Assembly: GCF_029210375.1 (NCBI RefSeq)
Contig: NZ_JARGER010000037.1
Location: 231,342-295,341, forward strand
DNA: 64,000 nt
Source of the DNA: Nocardioides sp. YIM 152315
Lineage (GTDB): Bacteria; Actinomycetota; Actinomycetes; Propionibacteriales; Nocardioidaceae
Direction: 5' to 3'
Part shown: piece by piece, positions 1 through 8,860 of the stretch
Layout: each line of letters opens with the position of its first letter
Numbering within the stretch: position 1 is the stretch's first letter
Program-made: the position numbers and the translations under genes
Notes under the pieces: generated by a model
The model's input: only the letters and a program-made list of their open reading frames with translations
Databases searched by the model: none
Told to the model about the DNA's origin: nothing

Positions 1-6
1 CGCGCC

Positions 7-33
7 GACCCGCCCGAAAGTTTCGGGCGGGTC
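7..33 (-). terminator. Hairpin terminator after rplI
   Basis: Two 13-base arms (GACCCGCCCGAAA at 7-19 and its complement at 21-33) form a near-perfect GC-rich stem 15 nt beyond the rplI stop codon. There is no U-tract, as is common in high-GC actinobacteria. The same 27-base sequence recurs at 57516-57542 downstream of crgA, so it is a reused terminator type. Confidence 0.7.
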
Positions 34-47
34 GACGTGGTGGTGCG

Positions 48-494
48 TCAGGCGGGGATGACGTTGAGCGCCACGGTGGCGGACACGTCGTCGTGCAGCT
101 TGACCGACACCTCGTGCGTGCCGAGCGACTTGATCGGGTTGGTGACCACGATCGTGCGCTTGTCGACCTTCTCGCCGGAGATCTCGGCCAGCGCGTCGGC
201 GATCTCGCCGACGGTGACCGCACCGAAGAGCCGGCCGCCCGCACCGGAGCGCACCTTCACGCTGACCGACTGGGCCTCGAGCTTGGTCTTGACCTCCTCG
301 GCGTGGCCAAGGTCGCGGACCGAGCGCGTGGCGCGCGCGGCCTTGATCGACTCGATCTGCTTCTCGCCGCCGCGCGTCCACTTCAGCGCGAGGCCACGGG
401 GCACGAGGTAGTTGCGGCCGTAGCCGTCCTTCACCTCGACGACGTCGCCGGGGGCACCGAGGCCGGTGACCTCCTGGGTCAGGATGAGCTTCAT
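48..494 (-). CDS. rplI: 50S ribosomal protein L9
   Basis: 148 residues starting MKLILTQEV, the usual length for L9. The N-terminal domain carries the L9 signature ([20 protein letters not shown], residues 11-30), followed by the long connecting helix and the C-terminal domain ending NVIPA. L9 binds the base of the L1 stalk in the large ribosomal subunit. The frame stays open upstream, but the ATG at 494 matches the family start and follows a purine-rich GGGAGCC stretch. It is the last gene of the rpsF-ssb-rpsR-rplI operon, 14 nt after rpsR, and a strong hairpin follows its stop. Confidence 0.97.
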   Translation of the reverse strand: MKLILTQEVTGLGAPGDVVEVKDGYGRNYLVPRGLALKWTRGGEKQIESIKAARATRSVRDLGHAEEVKTKLEAQSVSVKVRSGAGGRLFGAVTVGEIADALAEISGEKVDKRTIVVTNPIKSLGTHEVSVKLHDDVSATVALNVIPA

Positions 495-508
495 GTCCTC
501 GGCTCCCT

Positions 509-745
509 TCAGCGACCGGTGGAGGTGTAGGGCAGCAGCGCGACCTCGCGGGCGTTCTTGACCGCGATGGCGACGTCGCGCTGGTGCTGGACGCAGTTGC
601 CGGTCACCCGACGTGCGCGGATCTTGCCGCGGTCGGAGATGAACTTGCGGAGCAGGGTGGCGTCCTTGTAGTCGACGCCGGTCGCCTTCTCCTTGCAGAA
701 CTGGCAAACCTTCTTCTTCGGCTTGCGAATCACTGCCTTGGCCAT
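509..745 (-). CDS. rpsR: 30S ribosomal protein S18
   Basis: 78 residues beginning [20 protein letters not shown]. The CQFC pair near the N-terminus and the core [23 protein letters not shown] (residues 27-49) are typical of S18, which pairs with S6 on the platform of the small subunit. It is third in the rpsF-ssb-rpsR-rplI order conserved in actinobacteria. About 150 nt separate it from ssb, more than other gaps in the operon, and a hairpin at 867-891 lies in that gap. Confidence 0.97.
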   Translation of the reverse strand: MAKAVIRKPKKKVCQFCKEKATGVDYKDATLLRKFISDRGKIRARRVTGNCVQHQRDVAIAVKNAREVALLPYTSTGR

Positions 746-866
746 TGTGGTGCTTCCTCTCTAGAAGCCCGGCCCAGACTGGGTACTGAGACCGGAATGG
801 TTGAGGGTGTTCGGATGAGTGGTGTTGCTGGTATCAGAACTGGGGCTCCTCGACCTGGTGCCTGGT

Positions 867-891
867 CATCGCCTCGCTCCGCGAGGCGATG
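867..891 (-). other. Intercistronic hairpin between ssb and rpsR
   Basis: CATCGCCTCG (867-876) and CGAGGCGATG (882-891) form a perfect 10-bp stem with a 5-nt loop just after the ssb stop. It could be an attenuator, an RNA processing site or a partial terminator that lowers rpsR/rplI relative to rpsF/ssb. Only the stem is seen; the role is inferred. Confidence 0.5.
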
Positions 892-896
892 GGCGC

Positions 897-1442
897 TCAG
901 AACGGGGGCTCGTCGGAGCCGCCACCGGCCGGCGCGCCCCACGGGTCGTTGGCCGGAGCGGCCTGACCGCCCCCACCGCCGCCCTGGGGAGCAGGGGTGG
1001 CCCACGGGTCGTTGCCGCCACCGGACTGCGGACGCGACTGCTGCCCGCCGCCGGAGTAGCCCCCGCCGCCACCCCCGCGCGAGGCGCGGGTGACCTTGGC
1101 GGTCGCGAAGGTCAGCGAGGGGCCGACCTCGTCGACGTCGAGCTCCACGACGGTGCGCTTCTCACCCTCGCGGGTCTCGTAGGAGCGCTGCTTCAGGCGA
1201 CCCTGCACGATGACGCGCATGCCGCGCTGGAGCGACTCGGCGACGTTCTCCGCGGCCTGCCGCCACACCGAGCAGGAGAGGAACAGCGCGTCGCCGTCCT
1301 TCCACTCGTTGGTCTGGCGGTCGAAGATGCGCGGCGTCGACGCGATCCGGAAGTTCGCCACGGCCGCACCCGACGGGGTGAAGCGCAGCTCCGGGTCGTC
1401 GACGAGGTTGCCGACCACCGTGATGACGGTCTCGCCTGCCAT
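897..1442 (-). CDS. ssb: Single-stranded DNA-binding protein
   Basis: 181 residues. The N-terminal OB fold starts [25 protein letters not shown] and continues with [11 protein letters not shown] and the [38 protein letters not shown] core (residues 50-87 approx.). A glycine-rich, low-complexity linker ([13 protein letters not shown] type) leads to an acidic tip ending DEPPF, the partner-binding tail of SSB. It coats ssDNA during replication, recombination and repair. It lies between rpsF and rpsR, the conserved actinobacterial position. Confidence 0.97.
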   Translation of the reverse strand: MAGETVITVVGNLVDDPELRFTPSGAAVANFRIASTPRIFDRQTNEWKDGDALFLSCSVWRQAAENVAESLQRGMRVIVQGRLKQRSYETREGEKRTVVELDVDEVGPSLTFATAKVTRASRGGGGGGYSGGGQQSRPQSGGGNDPWATPAPQGGGGGGQAAPANDPWGAPAGGGSDEPPF

Positions 1443-1542
1443 GGATGCTCCCTAAGCGTTGGTTCTGATCAGAGTCGTCCGACCACGTCCGCACATCGTC
1501 GCCGCTGGCGCCGACACTGGGAAGTGGTCGTCCACAAGAGGC

Positions 1543-1833
1543 TCAGTGAGCGTCGGGACGCATGACCTTCGTGCGGAGGATCGACTCGTTGAGGGTGAGC
1601 TGACGGTCGAGCTCCTTGACCGTGGCCGGCTCGGCGTTGAGCGTGACGACGGCGTAGATGCCCTCGGCGTTCTTCTTGATCTCGTAGGCCAGGCGGCGCC
1701 GGCCCCACACGTCGACGGACTCGACGGTGCCACCGTCCTTGCGGACGACGTTGAGGTACTTGTCGAGGGACCCTTCAACGGTCCGCTCTTCGATGCTGGG
1801 GTCGAGGATGACCATCACTTCATAGGCACGCAC
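1543..1833 (-). CDS. rpsF: 30S ribosomal protein S6
   Basis: 96 residues beginning (GTG) [18 protein letters not shown], with the S6 features [22 protein letters not shown] and C-terminal [14 protein letters not shown]6 binds S18 in the small-subunit platform. The open frame extends far upstream, but that is antisense to other genes. GTG at 1833 is preceded by an excellent ribosome-binding site (GAGGAGGTG) and gives the normal family length. First gene of the S6/SSB/S18/L9 operon. Confidence 0.96.
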   Translation of the reverse strand: MRAYEVMVILDPSIEERTVEGSLDKYLNVVRKDGGTVESVDVWGRRRLAYEIKKNAEGIYAVVTLNAEPATVKELDRQLTLNESILRTKVMRPDAH

Positions 1834-1862
1834 AGCGGTCTCCACCTCCTCTGGACTAGGCG

Positions 1863-1881
1863 GCCACGGACTCTCCGTGGC
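1863..1881 (-). promoter_or_regulatory. Hairpin in the rpsF mRNA leader
   Basis: GCCACGGA (1863-1870) and TCCGTGGC (1874-1881) form a perfect 8-bp stem with a 3-nt loop about 30 nt upstream of the rpsF start. Many bacteria autoregulate rpsF operons through an S6:S18-binding leader structure; this stem sits in the right place. The assignment is an inference, and no consensus fold was computed. Confidence 0.35.
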
Positions 1882-2001
1882 AGGAGGGCTTTGCGTTGTC
1901 GTCCCGGCGCGACCCGGTTGGTCGACGCAGAGAACGCCCAAGGCTAACAGCGCCTCGGCGCCCGGCCATAAATGCCGGTCCACAGGGGTAGGAGGCCCGC
2001 G

Positions 2002-2907
2002 ATGACCCACCGTACGACGCCCCCGCTGGCCGGTCGGTACGAGCTGCTCGACCGGATCGGCACCGGCGGCATGGGCACGGTCTGGCGGGCGCGCGACCTG
2101 CGCAGCGGCGAGCTGGTCGCGGCCAAGCTGCTCGGTGCCCACGACAGCGGGATGCTGCTGCGCTTCGTCCGCGAGCAGGGCCTGCGGATCCGGCATCCGC
2201 ACGTCCTCACCCCGACCGGATGGGCGGCCGACGACCACCGGGTCGTGCTCGGCATGGACCTGGTGCGCGGCGGCTCCGTCGACGAGCTGCTCCGCGAGAC
2301 CGGGCCGCTCCCCACGTCGTACGCCGCGGTGCTGCTCGACCAGCTCCTCCAGGCGCTGGCCGCGGTGCACGCCGCCGGCGTCGTGCACCGCGACGTGAAG
2401 CCGGCCAACCTGCTGCTCGAGCCGACCGGCGACGGCCCGCCGTACCTGCGCCTCGGCGACTTCGGCGTCGCCGTGCCGGTGGAGGACGTGCGGCTCACCC
2501 GTGGCCCGGCGGTCGTCGGCACGGACGGCTACCTCGCTCCCGAGCAGCAGGACCGCTCCGTGCCCGACCCCGCCCAGGACGTGTACGCCGCCGGCGTGGT
2601 CGCCACGCAGCTGCTCACGGGCCGACCACCGCGGGCCGGCCGTCCCCTGCTGGTGCCGGAGGGTCCGCTGCGGCCGCTCGTGACGGCCCTGCTCGACCCC
2701 GACCCCGCGCTGCGGCCGAGCGCCGCCGCGGCGCTCGAGAGGCTCCGGCGCGTCGACGTCCCGCGGGACGGACCGTGGCCCGTCGTACCCGACCGGCTGG
2801 CGCCGCCGCCCCGCGACGGCGGCCGGGCGGCCACCGTCGCGATCGCGTGCTTCCTGGTCGCCATCGCGCTGTGCTGCGCGGCCGTCGCGTTGCTGATCAC
2901 CGGCTAG
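2002..2907 (+). CDS. Membrane-anchored Ser/Thr protein kinase without sensor domain
   Basis: 301 residues. Kinase features in order: glycine loop GTGGMGTVW, catalytic lysine in [19 protein letters not shown] catalytic loop, DFGVAVP, and an APEQQ motif. After a proline-rich linker one transmembrane helix (about residues 276-300) ends the protein at ALLITG, so there is no PASTA or other extracytoplasmic domain. ATG at 2002 is chosen over an upstream in-frame ATG at 1972 because GGAGG lies 7 nt before it. The activation segment reads [19 protein letters not shown]. Its substrates are unknown. It stands alone, divergent from rpsF and 9 nt before the dehydratase gene. Confidence 0.9.
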   Translation: MTHRTTPPLAGRYELLDRIGTGGMGTVWRARDLRSGELVAAKLLGAHDSGMLLRFVREQGLRIRHPHVLTPTGWAADDHRVVLGMDLVRGGSVDELLRETGPLPTSYAAVLLDQLLQALAAVHAAGVVHRDVKPANLLLEPTGDGPPYLRLGDFGVAVPVEDVRLTRGPAVVGTDGYLAPEQQDRSVPDPAQDVYAAGVVATQLLTGRPPRAGRPLLVPEGPLRPLVTALLDPDPALRPSAAAALERLRRVDVPRDGPWPVVPDRLAPPPRDGGRAATVAIACFLVAIALCCAAVALLITG

Positions 2908-2916
2908 CGTGGCCGC

Positions 2917-3885
2917 GTGGAAGCCGCCGACCTCGACGCCGCCCGCACCCGCGTCGCCGCCCACGTCCCGCCCACGCCCGTGCGCCGCTGGCCGCTGCTC
3001 GAGCGCGCGACCGGCACCGAGACCTGGGTCAAGCACGAGAACCACAACCCGACCGGCGCCTTCAAGGTGCGCGGTGGGCTCAACTTCGCCGCCCGGCTGG
3101 TCGCCTCCGGCGATGCCCGCGGGCTGATCTCGGCGAGCCGCGGCAACCACAGCCAGAGCCTCGCCTTCGCCGGCGCCCGCCACGGGTTGCCCGTCACGAT
3201 CGTCGTCCCCGAGGGAAACTCGCCGGACAAGAACGCCGCGGCCGAGGCGTACGGCGCCGAGCTGGTCGTCCACGGCGCCGACTTCCAGGAGGCGCTCGAG
3301 CACTCCCAGCGGCTGGCCGCCGAGCGCGACCTGCTGCCGGTGCCGCCCTTCCACCCCTGGCTGGTCGAGGGCGTCGCGACGTACGCCGCGGAGCTCCACG
3401 AGCAGGTGCCGGGGCTCGACGTCGTCTACGTGCCGGTCGGGATGGGCAGCGGCATCTGCGCCAACATCGCGGTCCGTGACCTCGTCGGCGCCGACACCGA
3501 GGTCGTGGGCGTCGTCGCCGACCGAGCTCCGGCGTACGCGCTCTCCTTCGCGGCGGGTGAGCCGGTGTCGACGCCGGCGGCCGACACGTTCGTGGACGGG
3601 GTGGCGTGCCGGACTCCCGACCCGGAGGCCGTGCGCCGCATCGTCGGCGGCGCGGCCCGGATCGTGCGGGTGAGCGAGACGCAGGCCGCGGAGGCGATGG
3701 CGCTGGTCTACCGGGCCACCCACAACCTCGCCGAGCCGGCCGGGTCCCTCGCCCTCGCCGGCCTGCTCGCGGAGCGGGAGGCCGTCGCCGGGCGGCGGGT
3801 CGCGGTGGTGCAGACCGGCGGCAACGCGGACTTCGAGGTGCTGGCGCGGGCGCTGTCCGCGGCGCCGCCTACTGTGGCGTCATGA
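2917..3885 (+). CDS. PLP-dependent threonine/serine dehydratase-like protein
   Basis: 322 residues of the fold-type II PLP family. The cofactor lysine lies in TGAFKVRGG (residues 47-55), followed by [11 protein letters not shown] (the SxGNH phosphate-binding loop) and a glycine-rich loop VPVGMGSGI. Such enzymes deaminate L-threonine or L-serine to 2-oxo acids. The lack of a C-terminal regulatory ACT domain suggests a catabolic type or a related hydroxyamino-acid lyase; the exact substrate cannot be read from sequence. GTG start; its stop overlaps the next ATG (ATGA), so it is translationally coupled to the endonuclease gene. Confidence 0.85.
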   Translation: MEAADLDAARTRVAAHVPPTPVRRWPLLERATGTETWVKHENHNPTGAFKVRGGLNFAARLVASGDARGLISASRGNHSQSLAFAGARHGLPVTIVVPEGNSPDKNAAAEAYGAELVVHGADFQEALEHSQRLAAERDLLPVPPFHPWLVEGVATYAAELHEQVPGLDVVYVPVGMGSGICANIAVRDLVGADTEVVGVVADRAPAYALSFAAGEPVSTPAADTFVDGVACRTPDPEAVRRIVGGAARIVRVSETQAAEAMALVYRATHNLAEPAGSLALAGLLAEREAVAGRRVAVVQTGGNADFEVLARALSAAPPTVAS

Positions 3886-4679
3886 GCACGATCGCCATCG
3901 GAGCCCACGTCGACCAGGCCGACCCGATCGCGGAGGCGCAGGCGCGGAGGATGCCGCACGTGCAGTTCTTCCTCGGCGACCCGCAGGGCTACCAGGGGCC
4001 CGAGTTCCGGTACGCCGGCGGCGCGGACGGCCTGCGCGCGGACGCCGAGGCGGCGGGTGTCGGGCTCTACGTGCACGCGCCGTACATCGTCAACGTCGCC
4101 ACCACCAACAACCGGATCCGGATCCCCAGCCGCAAGCTGCTCCAGCAGCACGTCGACGCTGCCGCGTCCATCGGGGCGCGCGGGCTGATCGTGCACGGTG
4201 GCCACGTCAACAAGGACGACGATCCGGCGAAGGGCTTCGACAACTGGCGCAAGGCGATCGAGGCCGTCGACCTCAAGCTGCCGCTGCTGATCGAGAACAC
4301 CGCCGGCGGCGACAACGCGATGACCCGCTACCTCGAGCGGATCGAGCGGGTGTGGGACGCGATCTCGTCGACCGAGCAGTTCGGCATGGTCGGCTTCTGC
4401 CTCGACACCTGCCATGCCCATGCCGGGGGGAACGCGCTGGAGACCGTGGTCGACGACGTCCGCAAGATCACCGGGCGGATCGACCTGGTGCACTGCAACG
4501 ACAGCCGCGACGACTTCGACTCCGGCGCCGACCGGCACGCCAACCTCGGCGCCGGCAAGGTCGACCCCGACCTGCTGGCCGCCGTGGTGCGCGACGCCGG
4601 TGCGCCGGTCATCCTCGAGACGCCGGGCGGCGCCCCCGAGCACGCCGCCGACGCGGGCTGGCTGTCCGGGCGGCTGTAG
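3882..4679 (+). CDS. nfo: Deoxyribonuclease IV (AP endonuclease, Nfo type)
   Basis: 265 residues of the xylose-isomerase-like TIM-barrel family. Metal-site motifs fit endonuclease IV: VHGGHVN, ENTAGGDNAM, GFCLDTCHAHAGG, HCNDSRDDFDSGADRHANLG, and a C-terminal ILETPGG. The three-zinc enzyme cleaves DNA 5' of abasic sites during base-excision repair. The ATG at 3882 overlaps the stop of the dehydratase gene. The protein is slightly short for the family (about 280), but the metal-ligand motifs appear present. Confidence 0.88.
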   Translation: MSTIAIGAHVDQADPIAEAQARRMPHVQFFLGDPQGYQGPEFRYAGGADGLRADAEAAGVGLYVHAPYIVNVATTNNRIRIPSRKLLQQHVDAAASIGARGLIVHGGHVNKDDDPAKGFDNWRKAIEAVDLKLPLLIENTAGGDNAMTRYLERIERVWDAISSTEQFGMVGFCLDTCHAHAGGNALETVVDDVRKITGRIDLVHCNDSRDDFDSGADRHANLGAGKVDPDLLAAVVRDAGAPVILETPGGAPEHAADAGWLSGRL

Positions 4680-4713
4680 CCGGGCGGTGGCGGGTGACGG
4701 GCCGGTGTGATGC

Positions 4714-4777
4714 GGTTTCATCAAGGGATGAAGACGAACCTCCGGTCGACGGCTCGCCTTCATCCCTTGATGAAACC
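4714..4777. repeat. Palindromic repeat element, copy 1
   Basis: A perfect 20-bp inverted repeat: GGTTTCATCAAGGGATGAAG at 4714-4733 and its exact complement at 4758-4777, separated by 24 nt. Each arm is itself a small palindrome (TTCATC-AAGG-GATGAA). The core GCTTCATCAAGGGATG/complement recurs at 19897-19984, so this is a dispersed element rather than just the terminator of nfo. It lies between the convergent nfo and the small gene at 4900. Confidence 0.75.
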
Positions 4778-4820
4778 ACGCTCCCCCGGACGAATTCGTC
4801 GAGGTAGGCGCGGCTTCACC

Positions 4821-4836
4821 CTCATCCCGTGATGAG
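4821..4836. repeat. Variant half-element of the palindromic repeat
   Basis: CTCATC-CCGT-GATGAG is a 6-bp stem with a 4-nt loop. It resembles one arm of the element 44 nt upstream (TTCATC-AAGG-GATGAA), preceded by a similar GGCTTCA context. It may be a decayed copy or simply a terminator for the adjacent genes. Confidence 0.35.
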
Positions 4837-4899
4837 GCGTCGACGCCGACAGGTTCGTCGGCCGGGCACTCCCCCGCAGCGCCCGGCCGACCCCGGCGG

Positions 4900-5226
4900 T
4901 CAGCCGACGCGGACGACCAGGTCTCGGACCTCACCGGGTCCGGAACGGTCGACGCGGCGGCGGACCAGTCGCAACGGCTGCTCATCGGTGGCACCGTCGA
5001 CGTCGAAGACCAGGAAGAGGAAGCCGTGCGGGCCCTCCTCCAGCGGCAACAGGTAGCCGGGCCGCTCGACGACCTGCCAGCGGCTGAGGCCGAGACCCCG
5101 GCGCCGGAACCGCACCGCGAGCCGGGCCCCCGCCGGCACCGACAGCTGCTGGCCCGGGTGCGGGTCGTGGACGACGTGGACGGTGGTGCCCCGCGCGGTG
5201 CGGCTGGGTGTGGCCGTGAGCGTCAT
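4900..5226 (-). CDS. Small hypothetical protein
   Basis: 108 residues, not recognised with confidence. ATG at 5226 has a clear ribosome-binding site (GAGGAG, 8 nt spacing), so the gene is likely real. The sequence is beta-strand rich with no signal peptide or membrane helix: TVHVVHDPHPGQQLSVPAGARLAV, then a tryptophan (SRWQVVERPG), a GPHGFLFLVFDV strand and a C-terminal PLRLVRRRVD...RDLVVRV strand. The last strands vaguely recall chagasin-type (I42) protease inhibitors, but the diagnostic loops are not convincing, so no function is assigned. It lies 78 nt downstream of the oxidoreductase on the same strand. Confidence 0.65.
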   Translation of the reverse strand: MTLTATPSRTARGTTVHVVHDPHPGQQLSVPAGARLAVRFRRRGLGLSRWQVVERPGYLLPLEEGPHGFLFLVFDVDGATDEQPLRLVRRRVDRSGPGEVRDLVVRVG

Positions 5227-5304
5227 GGTCGGTGCTCCTCGCAGGTCGGCGTTCTCCCTGTCGTCGGTTGAGGAGCGACGTCGCGGTGCCCAGATACGCC
5301 GGGC

Positions 5305-6288
5305 TCAGCCGACCGTGACCACGACCTTGGCCCGGGCGTGCTCGACCTCGAGATAGCGGATCGCCTCCGCGGCGTCGTCGAGCGCGAAGGTGCGCTCCAC
5401 GACCGGACGCAGCGAGCCGGCGTCGACGCGCGCGGCCAGCTCGGCGAGGTCGTCGCCGCTCGGCACGGCCATCGGCACCTTCACGCGGAGCCCCGAGAGC
5501 CGCGCCACCACCTGCGCACGGGTCATCAGGCCGAGCGGTCCGACGAAGCGGCCCTGGCCGGAGACGCCGCCACCCGAGAGCACGAGGGTCCCGGTCGGCG
5601 CGAGCGCGCGCCGCAGGTCGCGCAGCGAGCGGTTGCCGACGAGATCGACGACGAGGTCGTGTCGCTCGCCGGTCGTGGCGAAGTCCTGGCGGCCGTAGTC
5701 GACGACGACGTCGGCGCCGAGCGAGCCGACCAGCTCGGCGTTGCGGCCGCTGCACACCGCCGTCACGTGCAGGCCCGCCGACTTCGCGAGCTGGACGGCG
5801 AAGGTCCCGACTCCGCCCGAGGCGCCGTTGACCAGCACGCGCTGCCCCGCCTCGGTGTCGACGGCGCGGAGCAGGGTCAGCGCGGTGGTGGCGGCCAGGG
5901 GGATCGCGGCCGCCTCCTCCCAGGTCGCCGAGTCGGGCTTCGCGGCGATCACGTCGGCGCGCGCCGCCACCTGCTCGGCGAGGGCCCCGTCGGCCTCCCC
6001 GTAGACCCCGTCGCCGGGCCGCCAGGCGGTGACGCCGCTCCCGACGGACTCGACGGTGCCCGCGAAGTCGGTGCCGCGGATCCGGGACCTCGGCGCCCGG
6101 AGGCCGAACGTCGTGCGGTCGAGCCGGGCCAGCCGCGGCTCACCGCGCATCAGGTGCCAGTCGCGGGCGTTGACCGACGCGGCCCGCACCCGCACGAGGA
6201 CCTCGTCGGCGCCGGCCACCGGCGTCGGCACCTCCTGGATCCGAAGGACATTGGGCGAGCCGTACCGATCCTGGACCAACGCCTTCAT
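5305..6288 (-). CDS. NAD(P)-dependent MDR-family oxidoreductase (quinone-reductase type)
   Basis: 327 residues beginning MKALVQDRYGSPNVLRIQEVPTP. The N-terminal GroES-like half contains RVRAASVNARDWHLMRGEP and GTDFAGTVESVGSGV; the Rossmann half has VLVNGASGGVGTFAVQLAKSAG (an AXXGGVG-type nucleotide site) and VDYGRQDF. Catalytic- and structural-zinc cysteines of alcohol dehydrogenases are absent, so this is a zinc-free MDR member such as quinone oxidoreductase or an enone reductase. ATG at 6288 follows a GGGGAGACC stretch and matches the family start. The substrate is unknown. Confidence 0.85.
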   Translation of the reverse strand: MKALVQDRYGSPNVLRIQEVPTPVAGADEVLVRVRAASVNARDWHLMRGEPRLARLDRTTFGLRAPRSRIRGTDFAGTVESVGSGVTAWRPGDGVYGEADGALAEQVAARADVIAAKPDSATWEEAAAIPLAATTALTLLRAVDTEAGQRVLVNGASGGVGTFAVQLAKSAGLHVTAVCSGRNAELVGSLGADVVVDYGRQDFATTGERHDLVVDLVGNRSLRDLRRALAPTGTLVLSGGGVSGQGRFVGPLGLMTRAQVVARLSGLRVKVPMAVPSGDDLAELAARVDAGSLRPVVERTFALDDAAEAIRYLEVEHARAKVVVTVG

Positions 6289-6397
6289 CGGTCTCCCCTC
6301 GGGCTGTCGGGTGCGACCGGGGGTCGCTGGGGCGACGCTAGCGCCGCCGGCGACCCGGCGACATCGGGGAGATCCCGGAGGCCCGCGCCCGTCGGCG

Positions 6398-8856
6398 CTA
6401 GCCGAAGCAGACGAGCGGCACCGGCGCGGTGCCGGCCGAGACGGCCGGCACCGCCTCGGCCAACGCGGCCGCGGGGTCCAGCCCGGCGGACAGGCGCTGG
6501 TGCACGGCCACGAGTACGTCGTACGCCGCCTGGTCGTTGATCGCCGCCGGCGACGCGATGACACAGCGGGCGCCCGCGTGCAGCCAGGCGGTGGTCATGC
6601 CGATCAGCTCCTCACCCGAGCGCACGGTCGAGCGGCCGACCTCGCAGGACGACAGCAGCACCACGTCGGGGACGTGCCGGAGCCGGTCGATGTCGTAGCC
6701 GAACCACGGCCCGTCGACGAGCTGCACACCGGCGAACATCGCGTTCTCGGCGCTGTGCCGGCCGTGCGCCGCGACGTGCAGGACGTCGACGGAGGCCGCG
6801 AGCTCGCAGACCGCGTCCGCCGTCGCATCCGAGCCGGTCAGCACCGTGGCGTCGCGCCACTCCTTCGCGGCAGCGGTGACCTCGTCCTCGGCGCGCGCGA
6901 CGCGCGGGCCGGCGACGAGCCCGGCGCGGGCTGTGCGCAACGGCACCGTACGGCGAGTGAGCCAAGCCGTCGCCGACTGCGCGACCGTCAGCGGGCGGCC
7001 GACGAACCCGGTCAGCAGCGTCCACGGCACCCCGGCCAGCACGCCCGACGGCGTCAGCACGACCCGTCGGTCGCCCACCGCCTCGAGCACCGGAGCGACG
7101 AGGAGCCCCGCGAGCGTGTCGAGCCGCTGCGCCAGCTCGGCCCGGACGAAGGCGCCATCGCGTCGGGCAGGTCCGAGGCCGCCATGTCGAGGTCGGGCAC
7201 GAGGCCGCCGAGCAGCGTGTCGAGCTCGTCGCGATGGCCGAGGTCGATCCAGGTCGGGCCCGTCGACGTGACGACGAGGGCGACCACCGCGGCGGCGGTG
7301 ACGACGTACGCGACGAGCGCGGTGTCGGCGTCCAGCGCACCGACCACCTCGTCGAGGCGCACCGGGTCGGCGACCTCCCCGGACCCGCGGTGCTGCCAGG
7401 CCCGCTCGCGCACCCGCTGACGGAGCTCTTCCTCCCGGGCGGTGTCTCGGCGGTCCCCCTCGGCGGCCAGCTCCCGCAGCTCGCTCAGGTCCGCCGCGAT
7501 CTGCTCGTCCTCGGGCGGGCGCACCGGCTGCACCCGGCTGGCCAGCATCCGCGCGCGCTCCGACCACTCGAAGAGCACGTCCGGCTTGCCGGAGTCGACC
7601 GCCAGGGCGAGGCCCCGGACCCCGAGCCGCGTGCCGTGCCCAGCCACCCCGGTCTGCAGGTCGAGCGACCCGAAGGAGCTCTGCCAGGAGTGCAGGTCGC
7701 TCAGCCCGGCCCGCAGGTGCTTGAGCGCCTCAGCCCGCCGGCCGTCGGCCGCGGCGAGCTTCGCCCGGATGTCGCGCTCGCGGAGCCGGACGGTGATGGG
7801 CGCCTTCCGGACCGATCCCACGCCACGCAGGTGCTCCCGCGCGAGGTCGAGCTCGCCACGGCGGATCCGGACGCGGGCGGCGTCGATGCGGGCGAGGGCC
7901 GCCTCCCAGCGCAACCCCTGCTCGCCGAGCTCGTCGGCCAGCGCCAGCCCCCGCCGCGCCAGCGACGGCCCGGAGCCTCCCGTCTCCACCTCGGCGGCGA
8001 GCAGCGTGGCGTCGGCACGCACCTCCCAGGCCCGGGCGCCGGTACGCCGGAAGCGGCGCTGCGCGTCCCGGGCCGCCACCCGCGCGCGGTCGGCGTCGCG
8101 CAGCACCAGGCTCCGCGCGAGCGCCAGCTCGGCCTCGCCGCGTCGCTGGTAGAGACGGCGGCGACCGTAGGCGTCGGCGGCCGCTGCCAGGGCAGCCGCT
8201 CCCTGCTCGTGGAGGCCGGCCGCCATCAGCACCTCGGCCCGGTCCTGGTCCACCATGGCGGTCATGACGGGCCCCTCGGCCTCGAAGACCGGGTACGCCG
8301 AGCCCATGTCGCGCAGCGCGGCCACCAGGTCCCCGGCCAGGAACTGGGTGTAGCCGCGGTTGTGGACCGCCTTCGCCGCGCCGTACTCGTCACCGGCCTC
8401 GCGGTAGGACAGGAAGGACGCCGCGAAGTCCTGGGTCGCCGCGTTGAGCAGCTTGCGCTGAAGGTGCACGTTGCCGCGGTTGAGATGGACGCGAGCGATC
8501 CGTGCGGGCTCGTCCAGCAGGAGCAGCGCGGCATCGAACTGGTCCATGGCCTCAGCCGTCTCCCCCTGCAGCATGTGGAGGAGTCCGAGCTGCGAGTAGA
8601 GGACCCCGCGCGTCGGGTTCGCCAGGTCCCCGGTGCCGAGCGAGTCCCGACAGAGATCGATCGCCCGGGTGTGATCGCCGGTCTCCGAGAGGACGTACGC
8701 CAGACTGCCCGCGATGCGTGCGGAGAGATCGGCGTCGCGCGGGTCGGTCCGGTCGAGGTCGCTTCGGGCGCGTTCGAGCAGCCGCTGAGCCTCCCGGTGG
8801 CGTCCGCGATTCATCGCGCGCACGCCCCGGGCGTGCAGGTCCTGGGCCGAGCTCAC
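6398..8856 (-). pseudogene. TPR-CHAT (caspase-like) protein, reading frame broken once
   Basis: About 820 residues if one frame change is allowed. The N-terminal part (8856 to about 7160) is a long alpha-helical repeat region of TPR type, e.g. ARGVRAMNRGRHREAQRLLERA and GVLYSQLGLLHMLQGETAEAMDQF. The C-terminal part (about 7159 to 6398, other frame) is a CHAT domain: PSGVLAGVPWTLL, the catalytic-type histidine in HVAAHGRHS, the cysteine in LLSSCEVGRS, and the final VPLVCFG. The two halves join only by a -1 shift near 7157-7163 (LPDA to DGAFVRAEL). No slippery heptamer is visible, so a sequencing error or a recent 1-bp deletion is likelier than programmed frameshifting. GTG at 8856 follows the protease stop by 4 nt. 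Last gene of the sigma/small/subtilase/CHAT cassette. Confidence 0.8.
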
Positions 8857-8860
8857 CGCC

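Noticed and set aside
1834..3723. Very long minus-strand frame continuous with rpsF
   Set aside because: Antisense to the kinase and dehydratase genes, low-complexity Arg/Pro/Ala/Gly composition; only the last 96 codons are S6.
7054..7156. Continuation of the TPR frame past the break
   Set aside because: Arg/Ser-rich, unlike the protein before it, while the alternative frame shows the CHAT domain.
7150..7170. Programmed -1 frameshift in the CHAT gene
   Set aside because: No X-XXY-YYZ slippery heptamer or obvious downstream pseudoknot; error or mutation is simpler.
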